DNA from: Kitasatospora albolonga
GTDB taxonomy: Bacteria > Actinomycetota > Actinomycetes > Streptomycetales > Streptomycetaceae
Assembly (NCBI GenBank): GCA_002082585.1
Contig: CP020563.1
Location: forward strand, 2,412,001-2,476,000
Length of the DNA: 64,000 bases
Direction of reading: 5' to 3'
Positions within the stretch are counted from its first letter, which is position 1. Each line of letters opens with the position of its first letter. Shown here piece by piece: positions 8,868 to 18,682 of the stretch. The position numbers were made by a program, and so were the translations under genes. The notes beneath the pieces are model-generated. The model had not been told where the DNA came from. It made no database searches and saw nothing but the letters and a program-made list of their open reading frames with translations.

Positions 8868-8888
8868 AGCCCTCCACTGACGAGGGCT
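8868..8888. terminator. Bidirectional hairpin between convergent genes
   Basis: AGCCCTC (8868-8874) and GAGGGCT (8882-8888) form a perfect 7-bp stem with a 7-nt loop between the lipoprotein and peptidase 3' ends. Confidence 0.6.
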
Positions 8889-8900
8889 ACGGGAGCGGGA

Positions 8901-10388
8901 CTACGGGCGCAGGACCTCGTCGCCGCGCTCGATCTCCCCGTTGCGCTGGTCCAGCCGCGTGTCGAACTTCGCCAGCGGCTTCGCCTTCGCCGGGTCCGAC
9001 TGGACGGCCGCCGGGGCGACGCCCGCCCAGCGCTGGATGGCGGCGGTGGCCTTCGCCTTCTCGGCGTCGACGAGACCGGAGACCCGGGCGCCGTGGTTGC
9101 CGCCCGGCACGGTGAAGACGTGGCTGTCCTTTGCCCCGCGCCCGAGCCGGAAGGGCTCCGCACCCCACGGGTCGTTCTCCCCGTAGACGTACATCATCTG
9201 CCGGGCGTTGTTCTTCACCCAGCTGTCCACGTCCCGCATCGCGCCCCGGTCGAACTTCATGGGGATGGAGCGGGGCACGAAGTTGCGCGGGGGCTGGTAG
9301 CCGTAGCGGCTCAGATTGCCGAGCCAGGGCTGCTTGATGTCCGGCGATCCGAGCTGGGTGCCCGCCTGGTAGTAGTACGGGGTGTACGGCTCCAGGCCCT
9401 GGTCGGTGTAGAAGGAGAAGCCGGAGATCCCGTCGACGGAGTTCCAGATCTCCTCGTCGGTGGCGTTCCTGGCGTCGGCCGGGATCTGGTCGCAGTCACT
9501 GAGGTGGGAGTACTGCCAGAACGCCCAGACGTAGTCCATGACGGTGGCTTCGTAGGACCGGTCGAGGGAACCGGTGGTGGTGAAGGTCCAGCCGCCCGCC
9601 GCGGCCTCCTCCTTGTACTTCTTCTGGAGCGGGGCCCGGCGGATCAGCGCTTCGCGCTGCACCCCCTGGAGCCGGTCGCGGCACTCCTTGGTTCCGACGT
9701 TCCGGAAGAACCGGTCGTACGCGGAGTCCTCGCGGTCCACGACGTCGTTGGGCGCGACATAGGCGACGATGCCGTCCATGTCCTTGGGGTAGAACCGCTC
9801 GAAGTAGGTGGCGGTCATACCGCCCTTGGAGCCGCCGGTGGCCAGCCACTTCTTCGTGTAGATCTTCTTGAGCGCCGTGAAGACCCGGTGCTGGTCGCTG
9901 GCCGCCTGCCAGATGTCGAGCTTGGACCAGTCGGCGGGCGCCGGGCGCGACGGGGTGAAGAAGCGGTACTCCAGGGAGACCTGGTTCCCGTCGATGATCT
10001 GCGTCGGCTCGCTGCGGCTCGGGTTGGTGGAGACGTGGTAGCCGCTGGTGGCGAACACCGTCGGGCGGGAGGTGTCCTTGTGCAGCACGGTGATGCGCTG
10101 CTGGAACGTTCCCTTCGACGGACGCCGGTGGTCGACCGGCTGGGTGTAGTTGAGGACGAAGTAGCGGTAACCGGCGTAGGGCTTCTCCTCGATCAGGCTC
10201 ATCCCCGGGATCGCCAGGATGCGGTCCTTGATGTCCTTGCTGCTCGACTCGGCGCTGATGGCGGCAGCGCCGCCGCTGCTCTTCGCGTCCGGTTCCGCGG
10301 CGGTGGCCGCACCGGCAGAGGCTCCCGTCGCCGCCACTGTGCCTATGAGCACCGCGAGCGACAGGGCCCCTGTGAGCACCTTGCGCAT
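8901..10388 (-). CDS. Secreted prolyl tri/tetrapeptidyl aminopeptidase, S37 (PS-10) type
   Basis: A 495-residue exported serine peptidase. The Sec-type signal peptide is MRKVLTGALSLAVLIG with likely cleavage near AGAATA. The nucleophile motif is GGSKGGMT, Ser187 being the active serine of an alpha/beta-hydrolase fold; DPWG (in YGENDPWG) and GGNHGA supply the probable Asp and His. The segment NYTQPVDH is typical of this family. The whole-length pattern matches family S37, whose type member is the Streptomyces PS-10 peptidase releasing N-terminal tri/tetrapeptides ending in proline. GGGGAGG lies just upstream of ATG 10388. Confidence 0.85.
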   Translation of the reverse strand: MRKVLTGALSLAVLIGTVAATGASAGAATAAEPDAKSSGGAAAISAESSSKDIKDRILAIPGMSLIEEKPYAGYRYFVLNYTQPVDHRRPSKGTFQQRITVLHKDTSRPTVFATSGYHVSTNPSRSEPTQIIDGNQVSLEYRFFTPSRPAPADWSKLDIWQAASDQHRVFTALKKIYTKKWLATGGSKGGMTATYFERFYPKDMDGIVAYVAPNDVVDREDSAYDRFFRNVGTKECRDRLQGVQREALIRRAPLQKKYKEEAAAGGWTFTTTGSLDRSYEATVMDYVWAFWQYSHLSDCDQIPADARNATDEEIWNSVDGISGFSFYTDQGLEPYTPYYYQAGTQLGSPDIKQPWLGNLSRYGYQPPRNFVPRSIPMKFDRGAMRDVDSWVKNNARQMMYVYGENDPWGAEPFRLGRGAKDSHVFTVPGGNHGARVSGLVDAEKAKATAAIQRWAGVAPAAVQSDPAKAKPLAKFDTRLDQRNGEIERGDEVLRP

Positions 10389-10511
10389 ACACCCTCCCCT
10401 TCATTCACAACAGTCGCCGTGAACTTAGCGAGGGCAACGCACTCCACGCCAGACCCAGTTGGGCGTGTCCTGCTTCCTGACGCCTTCCGGCCGCTTCTTC
10501 CCGGCCGCCGG

Positions 10512-11000
10512 TCAGCACAGAATCCAGCCGGTGGAGACCGACTTCCCGGCGATCGATCCGGTGGCCCGGACGCAGCGGTTGAGGGCGTTCACGGTCACCG
10601 GACCGGCCATCCTGGTGTACGAACCGCTGTCGCTGACGACGCGTCCGCCGCGCGGCTGGAGCGTGACGCTCATCGAACGCCGCTTGCCCGGTTTCTTGGC
10701 GACGGTGACGGCACAGGCGTGGGCGCGGCTCTTGTAGACCCGCAGCTCCCCCGTGGCGAACGGCACGGTCTTCGCCGGCCGGCCCGAGCAGACGGACGCG
10801 GCACCGACGGCCGTGGCCGGGGCACCGAGGACGAGTCCGAGGCCGGCCAGCAGCGGCAGGAAGAGCAGGCGGGCCAGGAGCAGGCGCGCCGGGAACGGCC
10901 GTACCGCCACCGCTGCCGCCGCGGTCTCTCCGGTTCGCCCGGACCTGCCGGGTCTCTCCTGCCCCTGGGGTCCCCGGAATCCCGCCGCCCTGTCGAACAC
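10512..11000 (-). CDS. Small secreted SapA-like (spore-associated) protein
   Basis: The mature region is about 95 residues with paired cysteines and ends in RCVRATGSIAGK then STGWILC. The pattern DSGSYxxxAGPVxxxAxxRC matches the C-terminus of Streptomyces spore-associated protein A as I remember it. A hydrophobic signal peptide (LLLARLLFLPLLAGLGLVLG) precedes the alanine-rich cleavage region. The start is uncertain: GTG 11000 has GGGGG 5 nt upstream and gives a long N-region, while GTG 10910 gives a compact signal peptide but a poor ribosome site. The role on spores or aerial hyphae is inferred from the family. Confidence 0.65.
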   Translation of the reverse strand: MFDRAAGFRGPQGQERPGRSGRTGETAAAAVAVRPFPARLLLARLLFLPLLAGLGLVLGAPATAVGAASVCSGRPAKTVPFATGELRVYKSRAHACAVTVAKKPGKRRSMSVTLQPRGGRVVSDSGSYTRMAGPVTVNALNRCVRATGSIAGKSVSTGWILC

Positions 11001-11122
11001 TTTTGCCCCCGCCTGACGTCTGTACGCACCTGTGCGTCCCTGGCTACGACGCAGCAGAGCCCCGAGAGGTTGCACGATCGGTTCCGGGGCGCGTCGCGGG
11101 ACCGGGAAGGGCCGGGGACGCT

Positions 11123-14100
11123 TCAGACGCCGGCCGGTTCGTCCTCCCCCACGCCCTCCCCTATGAAGGTGCGCCACAGCCGGGCGTACTTCCCGTCCCG
11201 GGCCAGCAGCTCGTCGTGCGTCCCGTCCTCGGCGACGCGCCCCTGGTCCATCACCACGACCCGGTCGGCGCGGGCGGCGGTGGTCAGGCGGTGGGCCACC
11301 ACCAGCGTGGTGCGGCGCCCGGCGAGCCGGTCGGTGGCCTGGTTGACCAGGGCCTCCGTGGCGAGGTCCAGGGCGGCGGTGGCCTCGTCCAGAAGCAGGA
11401 TGTCCGGGTCGACGAGCTCGGCGCGGGCGAGCGCGATGAGCTGGCGCTGTCCGGCGGAGAGGTTGCGGCCGCGCTCGGCGACCTCGTGGAGGTAGCCGTC
11501 CTCCAGGGTGGCGATCATGTCGTGGGCGCCGACCGCGCGGGCGGCGGCCTCCACCCGGGCGTCGGTGGCGTCGGGCAGCCCGTAGGCGATGGCGTCGCGG
11601 ACCGTACCGGCGAAGAGGTACGCCTCCTGGGGGACGACCCCGAGGCGGTGGCGGTAAGCGGTCATGTCGAGCCTGCGCAGGTCCGTGCCGTCGGCGGTGA
11701 CCCGGCCTGCGGTGGGGTCGTAGAACCGGGCGACGAGCTTGACCAGGGTGGACTTGCCCGCGCCCGTCTCGCCGACGAAGGCGACGGTCTGCCCGGCCGG
11801 GATGTGCAGGTCGATGCCGGTGAGGGCCTCTTCCTCGTCCCCGTACGCGAAGGAGACGTCCTCGAAGGCGATCTCTCCGCGCAGCGACAGCACGTCCATC
11901 GGCTCCTCCGGGTCGGCGGTGGAGGTGGGTTCGCGCAGGAGCTCCTGGATGCGGCCGAGGGAGACGGTGGCCTGCTGGTAGCCGTCGAAGACCTGGGAGA
12001 GCTGCTGGACGGGGGCGAAGAACAGCTCGATGTAGAGGAGGTAGGCGACCAGCGCGCCGGTGGTCAGCGTCCCGGCCTCGATACGGCCCGCGCCGACGAT
12101 GATGACGGCCGCCGCGGCGACGGAGGCCAGCAGCTGGACGAACGGGAAGTAGACGGAGATCAGCCACTGGCCGCGCACCCGGGCCCGGCGGTAGCCGTCG
12201 CTGCGCTCGGCGTACCGCGCGGCGCCGTCGTGCTCCCGGCCGAACGCCTGGACGATACGGAGGCCGGAGACGGACTCCTGGAGGTCGGCGTTGACCCCGC
12301 TGATGCGTTCACGGGCCAGTTCGTACGCCTTGACGCTGCTGCGGCGGAAGAAGAAGGTGCCGACGATCAGCACGGGCAGGGTCGCGAAGACGACCAGGGC
12401 GAGCTGGATGTCCAGGACGAGCAGGGCGACCATGATGCCGAAGAAGGTGACGACGGAGACGAAGGCGGTGACCAGGCCGGTCTGGAGGAACGTGGAGAGC
12501 GCGTCCACGTCCGTCGTCATCCGGGTCATGATCCGGCCGGTCAGCTCGCGCTCGTAGTAGTCGAGGCCGAGCCGCTGGAGCTGGGCGAAGATCTTGAGGC
12601 GGAGCGAGTAGAGCACCCGTTCGCCGGTCCGCCCGGTCATCCGGATCTCGCCGGTCTGGGCCACCCACTGGACGAGCACGACGGCCAGGGCGATCGCGGA
12701 GGCCGCCCACACCGCGCCGATCGACACCTGAGTGACGCCCTCGTCGATGCCGTACCGGATGAGGACCGGCAGCAGCAGGCCCATCCCGGCGTCGACGGCG
12801 ACCAGCCCGAGGGCCAGGAGCAGGGCCCCGCCGAAGCCGCGCAGCAGCCGGCGCAGCCCGTACGACTCCTCGGGCCGCACGGCGCGCGCCTCGTCGACCT
12901 GCGGGGTGTCCGTGGCGGGCGGCAGGGCCTCGACCTGGGCGAGCAGCTCGGGGGTGGCGGGCATCCCGGCGACCGAGGCGCCCCGCTCCTCCTCCTTGCG
13001 AATCCAGAGCTGGGGCGTGATGCCGCGCTCGGCGTCGAACTCGGCGTCCAGCTCCTGCTGGAGGGCCCGGCCGCCGTCGGGGTCGGCCTCGGCGCGCACC
13101 GGCCGGTGGCCCGGGGACGTACCGCCGAGCTCGTCCGGGTCGGTGAGGAGGCGGCGGTAGAGGGCGGAGGTGCGCTCCAGCTCATCGTGGGTGCCGGTCG
13201 CGGCGAGCTTCCCGCCGTCCAGGACGGCGATGCGGTCGGCGAGCTGGAGGGTGGAGCGGCGGTGGGCGATGAGGAGGGTGGTGCGCCCCGCCATCACCTG
13301 TTTCAGCGCCTCGTGGATCTCGTGCTCGACGCGGGCGTCGACGGCGGAGGTGGCGTCGTCCAGGAGGAGGAGCCGGGGGTCGGTGAGGATGGCGCGGGCG
13401 AGGGCGACGCGCTGGCGCTGGCCGCCGGAGAGGGTGAGGCCGTGCTCGCCGACGGTGGTGTCGTACCCGTCGGGCAGCTCGGTGATGAACCCGTGGGCCT
13501 GGGCGGCGCGGGCGGCCTGCTCGATCTGCTCCTGGGTGGCGTCGGGGAAGCCGTAGGCAATGTTGGCGCGGACGGTGTCGGAGAAGAGGAAGCTGTCCTC
13601 GGGGACGAGCCCGATGGCGGAGCGCAGGGACGCCTGGGTGAGCTCGCGGACGTCGTGGCCGCCGATCAGGACGGCGCCGTGGGAGACGTCGTAGAAGCGG
13701 GGCACCAGGAGCGAGACGGTGGACTTGCCGCTGCCGGAGGCGCCGACGATCGCGACGGTCTCGCCGGGTTCGACGGTGAGCGAGAACCCGTCGAGGACGG
13801 GCCGGTCATCCTCGTACCCGAACCGTACGTCGTCGAACTCGATCCCGGCCGGGGCGTCGGCGGGCAGCTCCTTCGTCCCGTCCGTCATGGAGGGTTCGGT
13901 GTCGATGAGTTCCAGGACGCGTTCCACCCCGGCGCGGGCCTGCTGGCCGACGGTGAGGACCATGGCGAGCATCCGGACCGGGCCGACGAGCTGGGCGAGG
14001 TAGGTGGAGAAGGCGACGAAGGTGCCGAGGGTGATCTCGCCCCGGGTGGCCAGCCAGCCGCCGAGGGCGAGCATGGCGACCTGGCCGAGCGCGGGCACGG

Positions 14101-14854
14101 CCTGGAGGGCGGGGGTGTAGCGGGAGTTCAGCCGGATGGTGCGCAGCCGCCCGGCGAAGAGCCGTCGGCCGACCTCGCGGAGTTTGCCGGTCTCCTGGTC
14201 CTCCTGCCCGAACCCCTTGACGACCCGGACCCCGGAGACGGCCCCGTCGACGACCCCGGCGACGGCGGCGGCCTGGCCCTGGGCGTACCAGGTGGCGGGG
14301 AAGAGCCGGGCCTTGGAGCGGCGGGCGATGAGCCAGAGGGCGGGGGCGACGGCGAGGGCGACGAGGGTGAGCGGCAGGGAGAGCCACGCCATGATCACCA
14401 GGGACATGAGGAAGAGCAGGATGTTCCCGATGGTCATCGGGAGCATGAACAGCAGCCCCTGGATGAGCTGGAGGTCGCTGGTGGCCCGGCCGACGACCTG
14501 CCCGGTGGAGAGCTCGTCCTGCCGTTTGCCGTCGAGCCGGGTGATCGTCGCGTACATGTCCGTACGCAGGTCGTGCTGGACGTCGAGGGCGAGCCGGCCG
14601 CCGTAGTAGCGGCGGATGTAGGTGGCGATGTAGACGAGGACGGCGGCGCCGACGAGGAGGCCGGTCCAGAGCGCGAGCGAGCGGGTGCGGTCGGTGACGA
14701 CGTCGTCGATGATCACCTTGGTGATCAGCGGGACGAGGGCCATGACGGCCATCCCGGCGAGCGAGGAGCCGAGCGCGAGCAGGACGTTGCGCCGGTACCG
14801 CCACGCGTACCCGGTCAGCCGCCGGCCCCACCCCTGTCGCTCTGCGCCCGTCAC
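11123..14854 (-). CDS. Fused heterodimer-type ABC exporter (TMD-NBD-TMD-NBD)
   Basis: A 1243-residue protein made of two half-exporters in tandem. Half 1 has six membrane segments (about 20-320), Walker A GASGSGKST (Lys377) and signature LSGGQ. Its Walker B reads LLLLDDATSAVD with Asp500 where the catalytic Glu belongs. Half 2 starts near 700 and has GETGAGKST, LSAGQ and a normal LLLDEATAALD (Glu1157). The two composite ATP sites are therefore unequal: one degenerate, one competent. GTG 14854 has GGGAGG 6 nt upstream. Substrate is unknown; relatives export drugs, lipids or peptides. No partner gene adjoins. Confidence 0.92.
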   Translation of the reverse strand: MTGAERQGWGRRLTGYAWRYRRNVLLALGSSLAGMAVMALVPLITKVIIDDVVTDRTRSLALWTGLLVGAAVLVYIATYIRRYYGGRLALDVQHDLRTDMYATITRLDGKRQDELSTGQVVGRATSDLQLIQGLLFMLPMTIGNILLFLMSLVIMAWLSLPLTLVALAVAPALWLIARRSKARLFPATWYAQGQAAAVAGVVDGAVSGVRVVKGFGQEDQETGKLREVGRRLFAGRLRTIRLNSRYTPALQAVPALGQVAMLALGGWLATRGEITLGTFVAFSTYLAQLVGPVRMLAMVLTVGQQARAGVERVLELIDTEPSMTDGTKELPADAPAGIEFDDVRFGYEDDRPVLDGFSLTVEPGETVAIVGASGSGKSTVSLLVPRFYDVSHGAVLIGGHDVRELTQASLRSAIGLVPEDSFLFSDTVRANIAYGFPDATQEQIEQAARAAQAHGFITELPDGYDTTVGEHGLTLSGGQRQRVALARAILTDPRLLLLDDATSAVDARVEHEIHEALKQVMAGRTTLLIAHRRSTLQLADRIAVLDGGKLAATGTHDELERTSALYRRLLTDPDELGGTSPGHRPVRAEADPDGGRALQQELDAEFDAERGITPQLWIRKEEERGASVAGMPATPELLAQVEALPPATDTPQVDEARAVRPEESYGLRRLLRGFGGALLLALGLVAVDAGMGLLLPVLIRYGIDEGVTQVSIGAVWAASAIALAVVLVQWVAQTGEIRMTGRTGERVLYSLRLKIFAQLQRLGLDYYERELTGRIMTRMTTDVDALSTFLQTGLVTAFVSVVTFFGIMVALLVLDIQLALVVFATLPVLIVGTFFFRRSSVKAYELARERISGVNADLQESVSGLRIVQAFGREHDGAARYAERSDGYRRARVRGQWLISVYFPFVQLLASVAAAAVIIVGAGRIEAGTLTTGALVAYLLYIELFFAPVQQLSQVFDGYQQATVSLGRIQELLREPTSTADPEEPMDVLSLRGEIAFEDVSFAYGDEEEALTGIDLHIPAGQTVAFVGETGAGKSTLVKLVARFYDPTAGRVTADGTDLRRLDMTAYRHRLGVVPQEAYLFAGTVRDAIAYGLPDATDARVEAAARAVGAHDMIATLEDGYLHEVAERGRNLSAGQRQLIALARAELVDPDILLLDEATAALDLATEALVNQATDRLAGRRTTLVVAHRLTTAARADRVVVMDQGRVAEDGTHDELLARDGKYARLWRTFIGEGVGEDEPAGV

Positions 14855-15032
14855 GCGTTGCCTCCCGCTCCCGCACGTCCGACCCGATCTTCCGGAAGGC
14901 ACCAACAGCGCGGGGAGCGGATTTCATCCCTCCGCAACAAATCGGGGGCGCGGAGGGAGCCATGGCAACCATCCGGAAGGGATCACCCTTGCGGGTGACT
15001 GCGGAGAGAAGGCAGGCGCCATACACTGAAGC

Positions 15033-15056
15033 ATCTATACGTTTCGATGTATGGAT
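15033..15056 (+). promoter_or_regulatory. Inverted repeat over the toxin start codon
   Basis: ATCTATAC (15033-15040) and GTATGGAT (15049-15056) form an 8-bp inverted repeat with one mismatch and an 8-nt spacer, covering ATG 15051. TATACG at 15036 could be a -10 box for a leaderless mRNA. A likely autoregulatory site for the HigA-like antitoxin. Confidence 0.5.
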
Positions 15057-15440
15057 ACGCCCTATGTGATCGAGATCGAACCCGAGGTTCGGCTGTGGCT
15101 GATGAACCTGCCGTACAACGACTTCCTCGTGGTCGAGCACGTCGCCGAGCTGTTGCGGGAGCACCCCACGACCCTCGGGGAGCCGTACTCCCGGCACCTC
15201 GGCGACGGCGTCCGCGAGCTGCGGTTCAGCCTCGGCCGACGGGGGTTCGCGACCCGGATTCCGTATTGGCTCGCACCGGATCGCCGGATCGTTCTGCTTA
15301 CCGTCTTCCGCAAGACCCGGCAGCGGGAGACGGCCGAGGTCGCCCGCGCCAAACGTGCCAAGGCGCTCTGCGCGAGCGAGCACCAACCGGCTCACGATGT
15401 GTTCACGCGCACAGCCGACGAGGAGAAGGAGAAGCGGTAA
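15051..15440 (+). CDS. HigB/RelE-type toxin (phage Gp49-like)
   Basis: A 129-residue basic protein of the RelE/HigB superfamily. The fingerprints are GVRELRFSLGRRG, then IVLLTVFRKTRQ and an RAKRAK tail, as in HigB-type mRNA interferases. Such toxins cut mRNA on the ribosome when the antitoxin is lost. No Shine-Dalgarno is visible before ATG 15051, and an inverted repeat overlaps the start. The stop overlaps the antitoxin ATG (TAATG), so the pair is coupled, with the toxin first as in higBA modules. Confidence 0.85.
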   Translation: MDTPYVIEIEPEVRLWLMNLPYNDFLVVEHVAELLREHPTTLGEPYSRHLGDGVRELRFSLGRRGFATRIPYWLAPDRRIVLLTVFRKTRQRETAEVARAKRAKALCASEHQPAHDVFTRTADEEKEKR

Positions 15441-15868
15441 TGGTCAGCCACGCACGCTGGAAGCTCGCCCGCGACGAGAAAGTCGCCCAGGGGATCGCCG
15501 AGGCCCCCGAGGTGGAGCGGCGGCGCGAGGAGATCTCTCTCGCGTTCGACCTCGGGCAGGCCGTGTACGACCGCCGGGTCGCTCTCGGCCTCTCGCAGAC
15601 CGAGCTGGCCCGGCGCGCCGGTATGAAGCAGCCGCAGGTCTCGAAGCTGGAGCTCGGCGGCACGGTCCCCACCGTGCCGCTGCTGGCTCGGCTGGCCCGC
15701 GCCATGGACGCGGTGTTCCGGTTGGAGCTGTTCGGGAGCAGCATCCGCGTGACGTTCACCGATCTGGACGGTGCCCCCTCGGAGCAGGCCGCCCCGGAGC
15801 CCGCCTCCACCGCCGCAGCGGAGGCAGAGGTGGACACGGGCGCGGAGAGGACGGCGGCCACGGGCTGA
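15440..15868 (+). CDS. HigA-type antitoxin, XRE helix-turn-helix
   Basis: A 142-residue protein. Residues 45-100 form an XRE/Cro domain with recognition helix region LSQTELARRAGMKQPQVSKL. The N-terminus is charged and helical, and the last 35 residues are an Ala/Glu-rich tail. It should neutralise the upstream toxin and repress the pair through the inverted repeat at 15033-15056. The start overlaps the toxin stop by 1 nt, with AAGGAGAAG upstream. The acidic low-complexity tail may be the toxin-binding, protease-sensitive part; that is inference. Confidence 0.85.
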   Translation: MVSHARWKLARDEKVAQGIAEAPEVERRREEISLAFDLGQAVYDRRVALGLSQTELARRAGMKQPQVSKLELGGTVPTVPLLARLARAMDAVFRLELFGSSIRVTFTDLDGAPSEQAAPEPASTAAAEAEVDTGAERTAATG

Positions 15869-15889
15869 GGGTCTCCGCCCCCGCCCGCC

Positions 15890-17572
15890 CTACAGATGCG
15901 TCGGCTCGAACATCCGCAGCAGCGCCGGAAACACGACGACGGACGGCCCCGGGGTGGCCAGGGCCTTGCCGAGATCCGCGGCGAGCGACTCCGGAGTGGT
16001 CCGGACGGCCGGTACGCCGAAGGACTCGGCGAGGGCGACGAAGTCCGGGCGGGCCAGCTCGGTCCCCGTCGTCTCGCCGTAGGCGTCCGTCATGTACTCG
16101 CGCAGGATGCCGTAGCCCCCGTCGTCCACGATCAGCCAGGTCAGCGGCGCGTCGTACTGCCGCGCGGTGGCCAGCTCCGCGATCGAGTACATCGCCCCGC
16201 CGTCGCCGGAGACCGCGAGCACCGGAGTGGTCGGGTCGGCGGCGGCAGCGCCGATGGCCGCCGGGAAGGCGTAGCCGAGGCCGCCCGCGCCCTGGGCGGA
16301 GTGCATGGTGTTGGGGCGCCGGGCGTCGAAGGCGGACCAGGCCCAGTAGGACAGGATCGTCATGTCCCAGAAGCTGGGCGATCCGTCGGGCAGCGCCTGC
16401 CGGACGGCGGCGAGGACCTGCTGCTCCAGGGTGAGGTCCTGCGCCTCGATCCGGACCCGTACCTTCTCCAGCACCGTACGTACGCGTTCGGCGGCGTCCG
16501 GGTCCTCGCGGCGCTCGACGGCCTCCAGCAGGTCGGACAGTGCCTCGCGGGCGTCGGAGTGGATGCCGAGCGCGGGGTGGTTGGACTCCAGCTTCCCGGC
16601 GTCCGCCTCGATCTGGATGACCCGGCCGCGCGGGCGGAAGGTGTGGTAGTTCGAGGAGAGCTCGCCGAGCCCCGAGCCGACGACGAGCAGGACGTCCGCG
16701 TCCTCCAGGAAGTCGGTGGTGTGCCGGTCCTCCAGCCAGGAGCGCAGCGAGAGCGGGTGCTCCCAGGGGAAGGCGCCCTTGCCGCCGAAGGTGGTGACGA
16801 CGGGCGCGTCGATCCGCTCGGCCAGCGCGCGCAGCTTGCCGGAGGCGTCGGACCGTACGACCCCGCCGCCCGCGATGATCACCGGCCGCTCGGCGTTCGA
16901 CAGCAGGTGGGCGGCGGCGATCGTCAGCTCGGGGCGCGGGTAGAGCTCGCGCGGGGTGGCGTCCATGGCGCTGACGACCGGCAGGGTGGTCTCCGCGAGC
17001 AGCACGTCCTGCGGGATCTCCACCCAGACCGGCCCGTGCGGGGCGGTCAGCGCGGACTCCCAGGCGGCGGCGATCGCGGACGGGATCTGCGAGGCGGCCC
17101 GCACGGTGTGCACGGACTTCACGATGTCCCGGACGGATGCCTGCTGGTCGCGCAGCTCGTGCAGATAGCCGTGGCGCCCGCCGCCGAGCCCCGCCGTGGG
17201 GACCTGGCTGGCGATCGCCAGTACGGGGGCGGAGGCGGAGGCCGCCTCCTGGAGCGCGGCGAGCGAGGTGAGCGCGCCGGGCCCGGTGGAGAGCAGCAGC
17301 GGCGCCACTTCACCGGTGATCCGGCCGTACGCGTCGGCGGCGAACCCGGCGTTGTTCTCGACGCGGAGTCCGACATACCGCAGCGAGGAGCGGCGCAGCG
17401 CGTCGAACATGCCGAGCGCGTGCTGTCCGGGCAGCCCGAAGACGGTGGTCGCGCCGAGCCCCTGGAGCGACTCGACGACGAGGTCACCGCCGGTACGGCC
17501 GGGCGGCGGGGTCAGTACGGCGGCGGCCTGGGCGGGGCTGAGCTGCGGCCGGTCGTCGTGATCGTGGCTCAC
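15890..17572 (-). CDS. Thiamine diphosphate-dependent enzyme, acetolactate synthase/2-keto acid decarboxylase type
   Basis: A 560-residue three-domain ThDP enzyme. Domain 1 has the conserved Glu in [15 protein letters not shown] that activates the cofactor. The C-terminal pyrophosphate domain has GDGGAMYS followed about 30 residues on by DDGGYG; ordinary acetolactate synthases have NN where this has DD. No regulatory subunit gene adjoins, so it is unlikely to be the branched-chain biosynthetic enzyme. It overlaps the end of the agmatinase-family gene by 4 nt. That pairing resembles AruI (2-ketoarginine decarboxylase) with guanidinobutyrase in Pseudomonas arginine transaminase catabolism; the substrate is therefore inferred to be a guanidino keto acid. 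Confidence 0.8.
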   Translation of the reverse strand: MSHDHDDRPQLSPAQAAAVLTPPPGRTGGDLVVESLQGLGATTVFGLPGQHALGMFDALRRSSLRYVGLRVENNAGFAADAYGRITGEVAPLLLSTGPGALTSLAALQEAASASAPVLAIASQVPTAGLGGGRHGYLHELRDQQASVRDIVKSVHTVRAASQIPSAIAAAWESALTAPHGPVWVEIPQDVLLAETTLPVVSAMDATPRELYPRPELTIAAAHLLSNAERPVIIAGGGVVRSDASGKLRALAERIDAPVVTTFGGKGAFPWEHPLSLRSWLEDRHTTDFLEDADVLLVVGSGLGELSSNYHTFRPRGRVIQIEADAGKLESNHPALGIHSDAREALSDLLEAVERREDPDAAERVRTVLEKVRVRIEAQDLTLEQQVLAAVRQALPDGSPSFWDMTILSYWAWSAFDARRPNTMHSAQGAGGLGYAFPAAIGAAAADPTTPVLAVSGDGGAMYSIAELATARQYDAPLTWLIVDDGGYGILREYMTDAYGETTGTELARPDFVALAESFGVPAVRTTPESLAADLGKALATPGPSVVVFPALLRMFEPTHL

Positions 17573-18549
17573 CGGGCGTCCCCGGCGGCCTTCTCCGCCG
17601 CGATCTGGCGGGACATGATCGTCGTCAGCTCGTACGCGGTGTGGGAGGCGGCCACGGAGGTGATCTCGGCGTGGTCGTACGCGGGCGCCACCTCGACCAG
17701 GTCGGCGGAGACCAGGTGGCAGGAGGAGAGCCCGCGCAGGATCTCCAGCAGCTCGCGCGAGGTGAGGCCGCCGGCCTCGGGGGTGCCGGTGCCAGGGGCG
17801 TGCGCCGGGTCCAGGACGTCGATGTCGATGGAGATGTAGAGCGGCCGGTCCCCGATGCGCTGGCGCAGCTGGTCGGCGATCTCGTCGACGCCGCGCCGCA
17901 TGACGTCGGCGGAGGTGACGATGCCGAAGCCCATCTTCTCGTCGTCGGTCAGGTCCTGCTTGCCGTAGAGCGGGCCGCGGGTGCCGACGTGGGAGAGGGC
18001 GGAGGTGTCGAGGATGCCTTCCTCAACGGCCCGGCGGAACGGGGTGCCGTGGGTGTACTCGGCGCCGAAGTAGGTGTCCCAGGTGTCCAGGTGCGCGTCG
18101 AAGTGGAGCAGGGCGACGGGCCCGTGCTTCTTGGCGACGGAGCGCAGGAGGGGCAGGGCGATGGTGTGGTCGCCGCCGAGGGTCATCAGGCGGGCGCCGG
18201 TGTCCAGCAGGTCGTCGGCGGCGGCCTCGACGGTCTCGACGGCCTCGTTGATGTTGAACGGGTTGGCCGCGATGTCCCCGGCGTCCGCGACCTGCGCGAG
18301 GGCGAACGGGGAGGCGTCCTGGGCCGGGTTGTACGGGCGCAGCAGCCGGGACGCCTCACGGATCGCGTTGCCGCCGAAGCGGGCGCCGGGCCGGTAGGAG
18401 ACCCCGCTGTCGAAGGGCACACCGACGACGGCGACATCGGCCCGCCCGACCTCGTCGAGCCGGGGCAGCCGGGCGAACGTCGCGGGTCCGGCGTACCGCG
18501 GGACGCGGGAGGAGTCGACGGGGCCGCGCGGCGATTCGGTGCTGCTCAT
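17569..18549 (-). CDS. Agmatinase-family ureohydrolase (agmatinase or guanidinobutyrase)
   Basis: A 326-residue binuclear manganese ureohydrolase. The metal ligands are in [19 protein letters not shown] and [14 protein letters not shown], the three signature blocks of the arginase/agmatinase fold. It hydrolyses a guanidino group to urea plus an amine or amino acid. Actual substrates in the family include agmatine, guanidinobutyrate and guanidinopropionate, which cannot be told apart by eye. Coupling to the ThDP enzyme favours guanidinobutyrate. ATG 18549 is chosen because it starts the conserved N-terminus and AAGGAAAGG lies upstream. A PucR regulator is divergent. Confidence 0.9.
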   Translation of the reverse strand: MSSTESPRGPVDSSRVPRYAGPATFARLPRLDEVGRADVAVVGVPFDSGVSYRPGARFGGNAIREASRLLRPYNPAQDASPFALAQVADAGDIAANPFNINEAVETVEAAADDLLDTGARLMTLGGDHTIALPLLRSVAKKHGPVALLHFDAHLDTWDTYFGAEYTHGTPFRRAVEEGILDTSALSHVGTRGPLYGKQDLTDDEKMGFGIVTSADVMRRGVDEIADQLRQRIGDRPLYISIDIDVLDPAHAPGTGTPEAGGLTSRELLEILRGLSSCHLVSADLVEVAPAYDHAEITSVAASHTAYELTTIMSRQIAAEKAAGDAR

Positions 18550-18682
18550 GGGGGTGTGCCTTTCCTTCGGGTTCGTACGGTGTCCAGTGTGCGGGGTGCG
18601 GGCAGACACGGGTGCGAGGAAGACGGTAGGTGGCCCGGGGGCAGGGCAGAAGTGTACGTTTCCTCCACCGGAACCGCCCCGA

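Noticed and set aside
11003..14998. Very long plus-strand open frame opposite the ABC exporter
   Set aside because: It is the mirror of a real gene in GC-rich DNA; its translation is low-complexity Gly/Asp/Val with no domain.
15890..17572. Biosynthetic acetolactate synthase (ilvB)
   Set aside because: No ilvN-type subunit adjoins, the NN motif is replaced by DD and the gene is coupled to a ureohydrolase.
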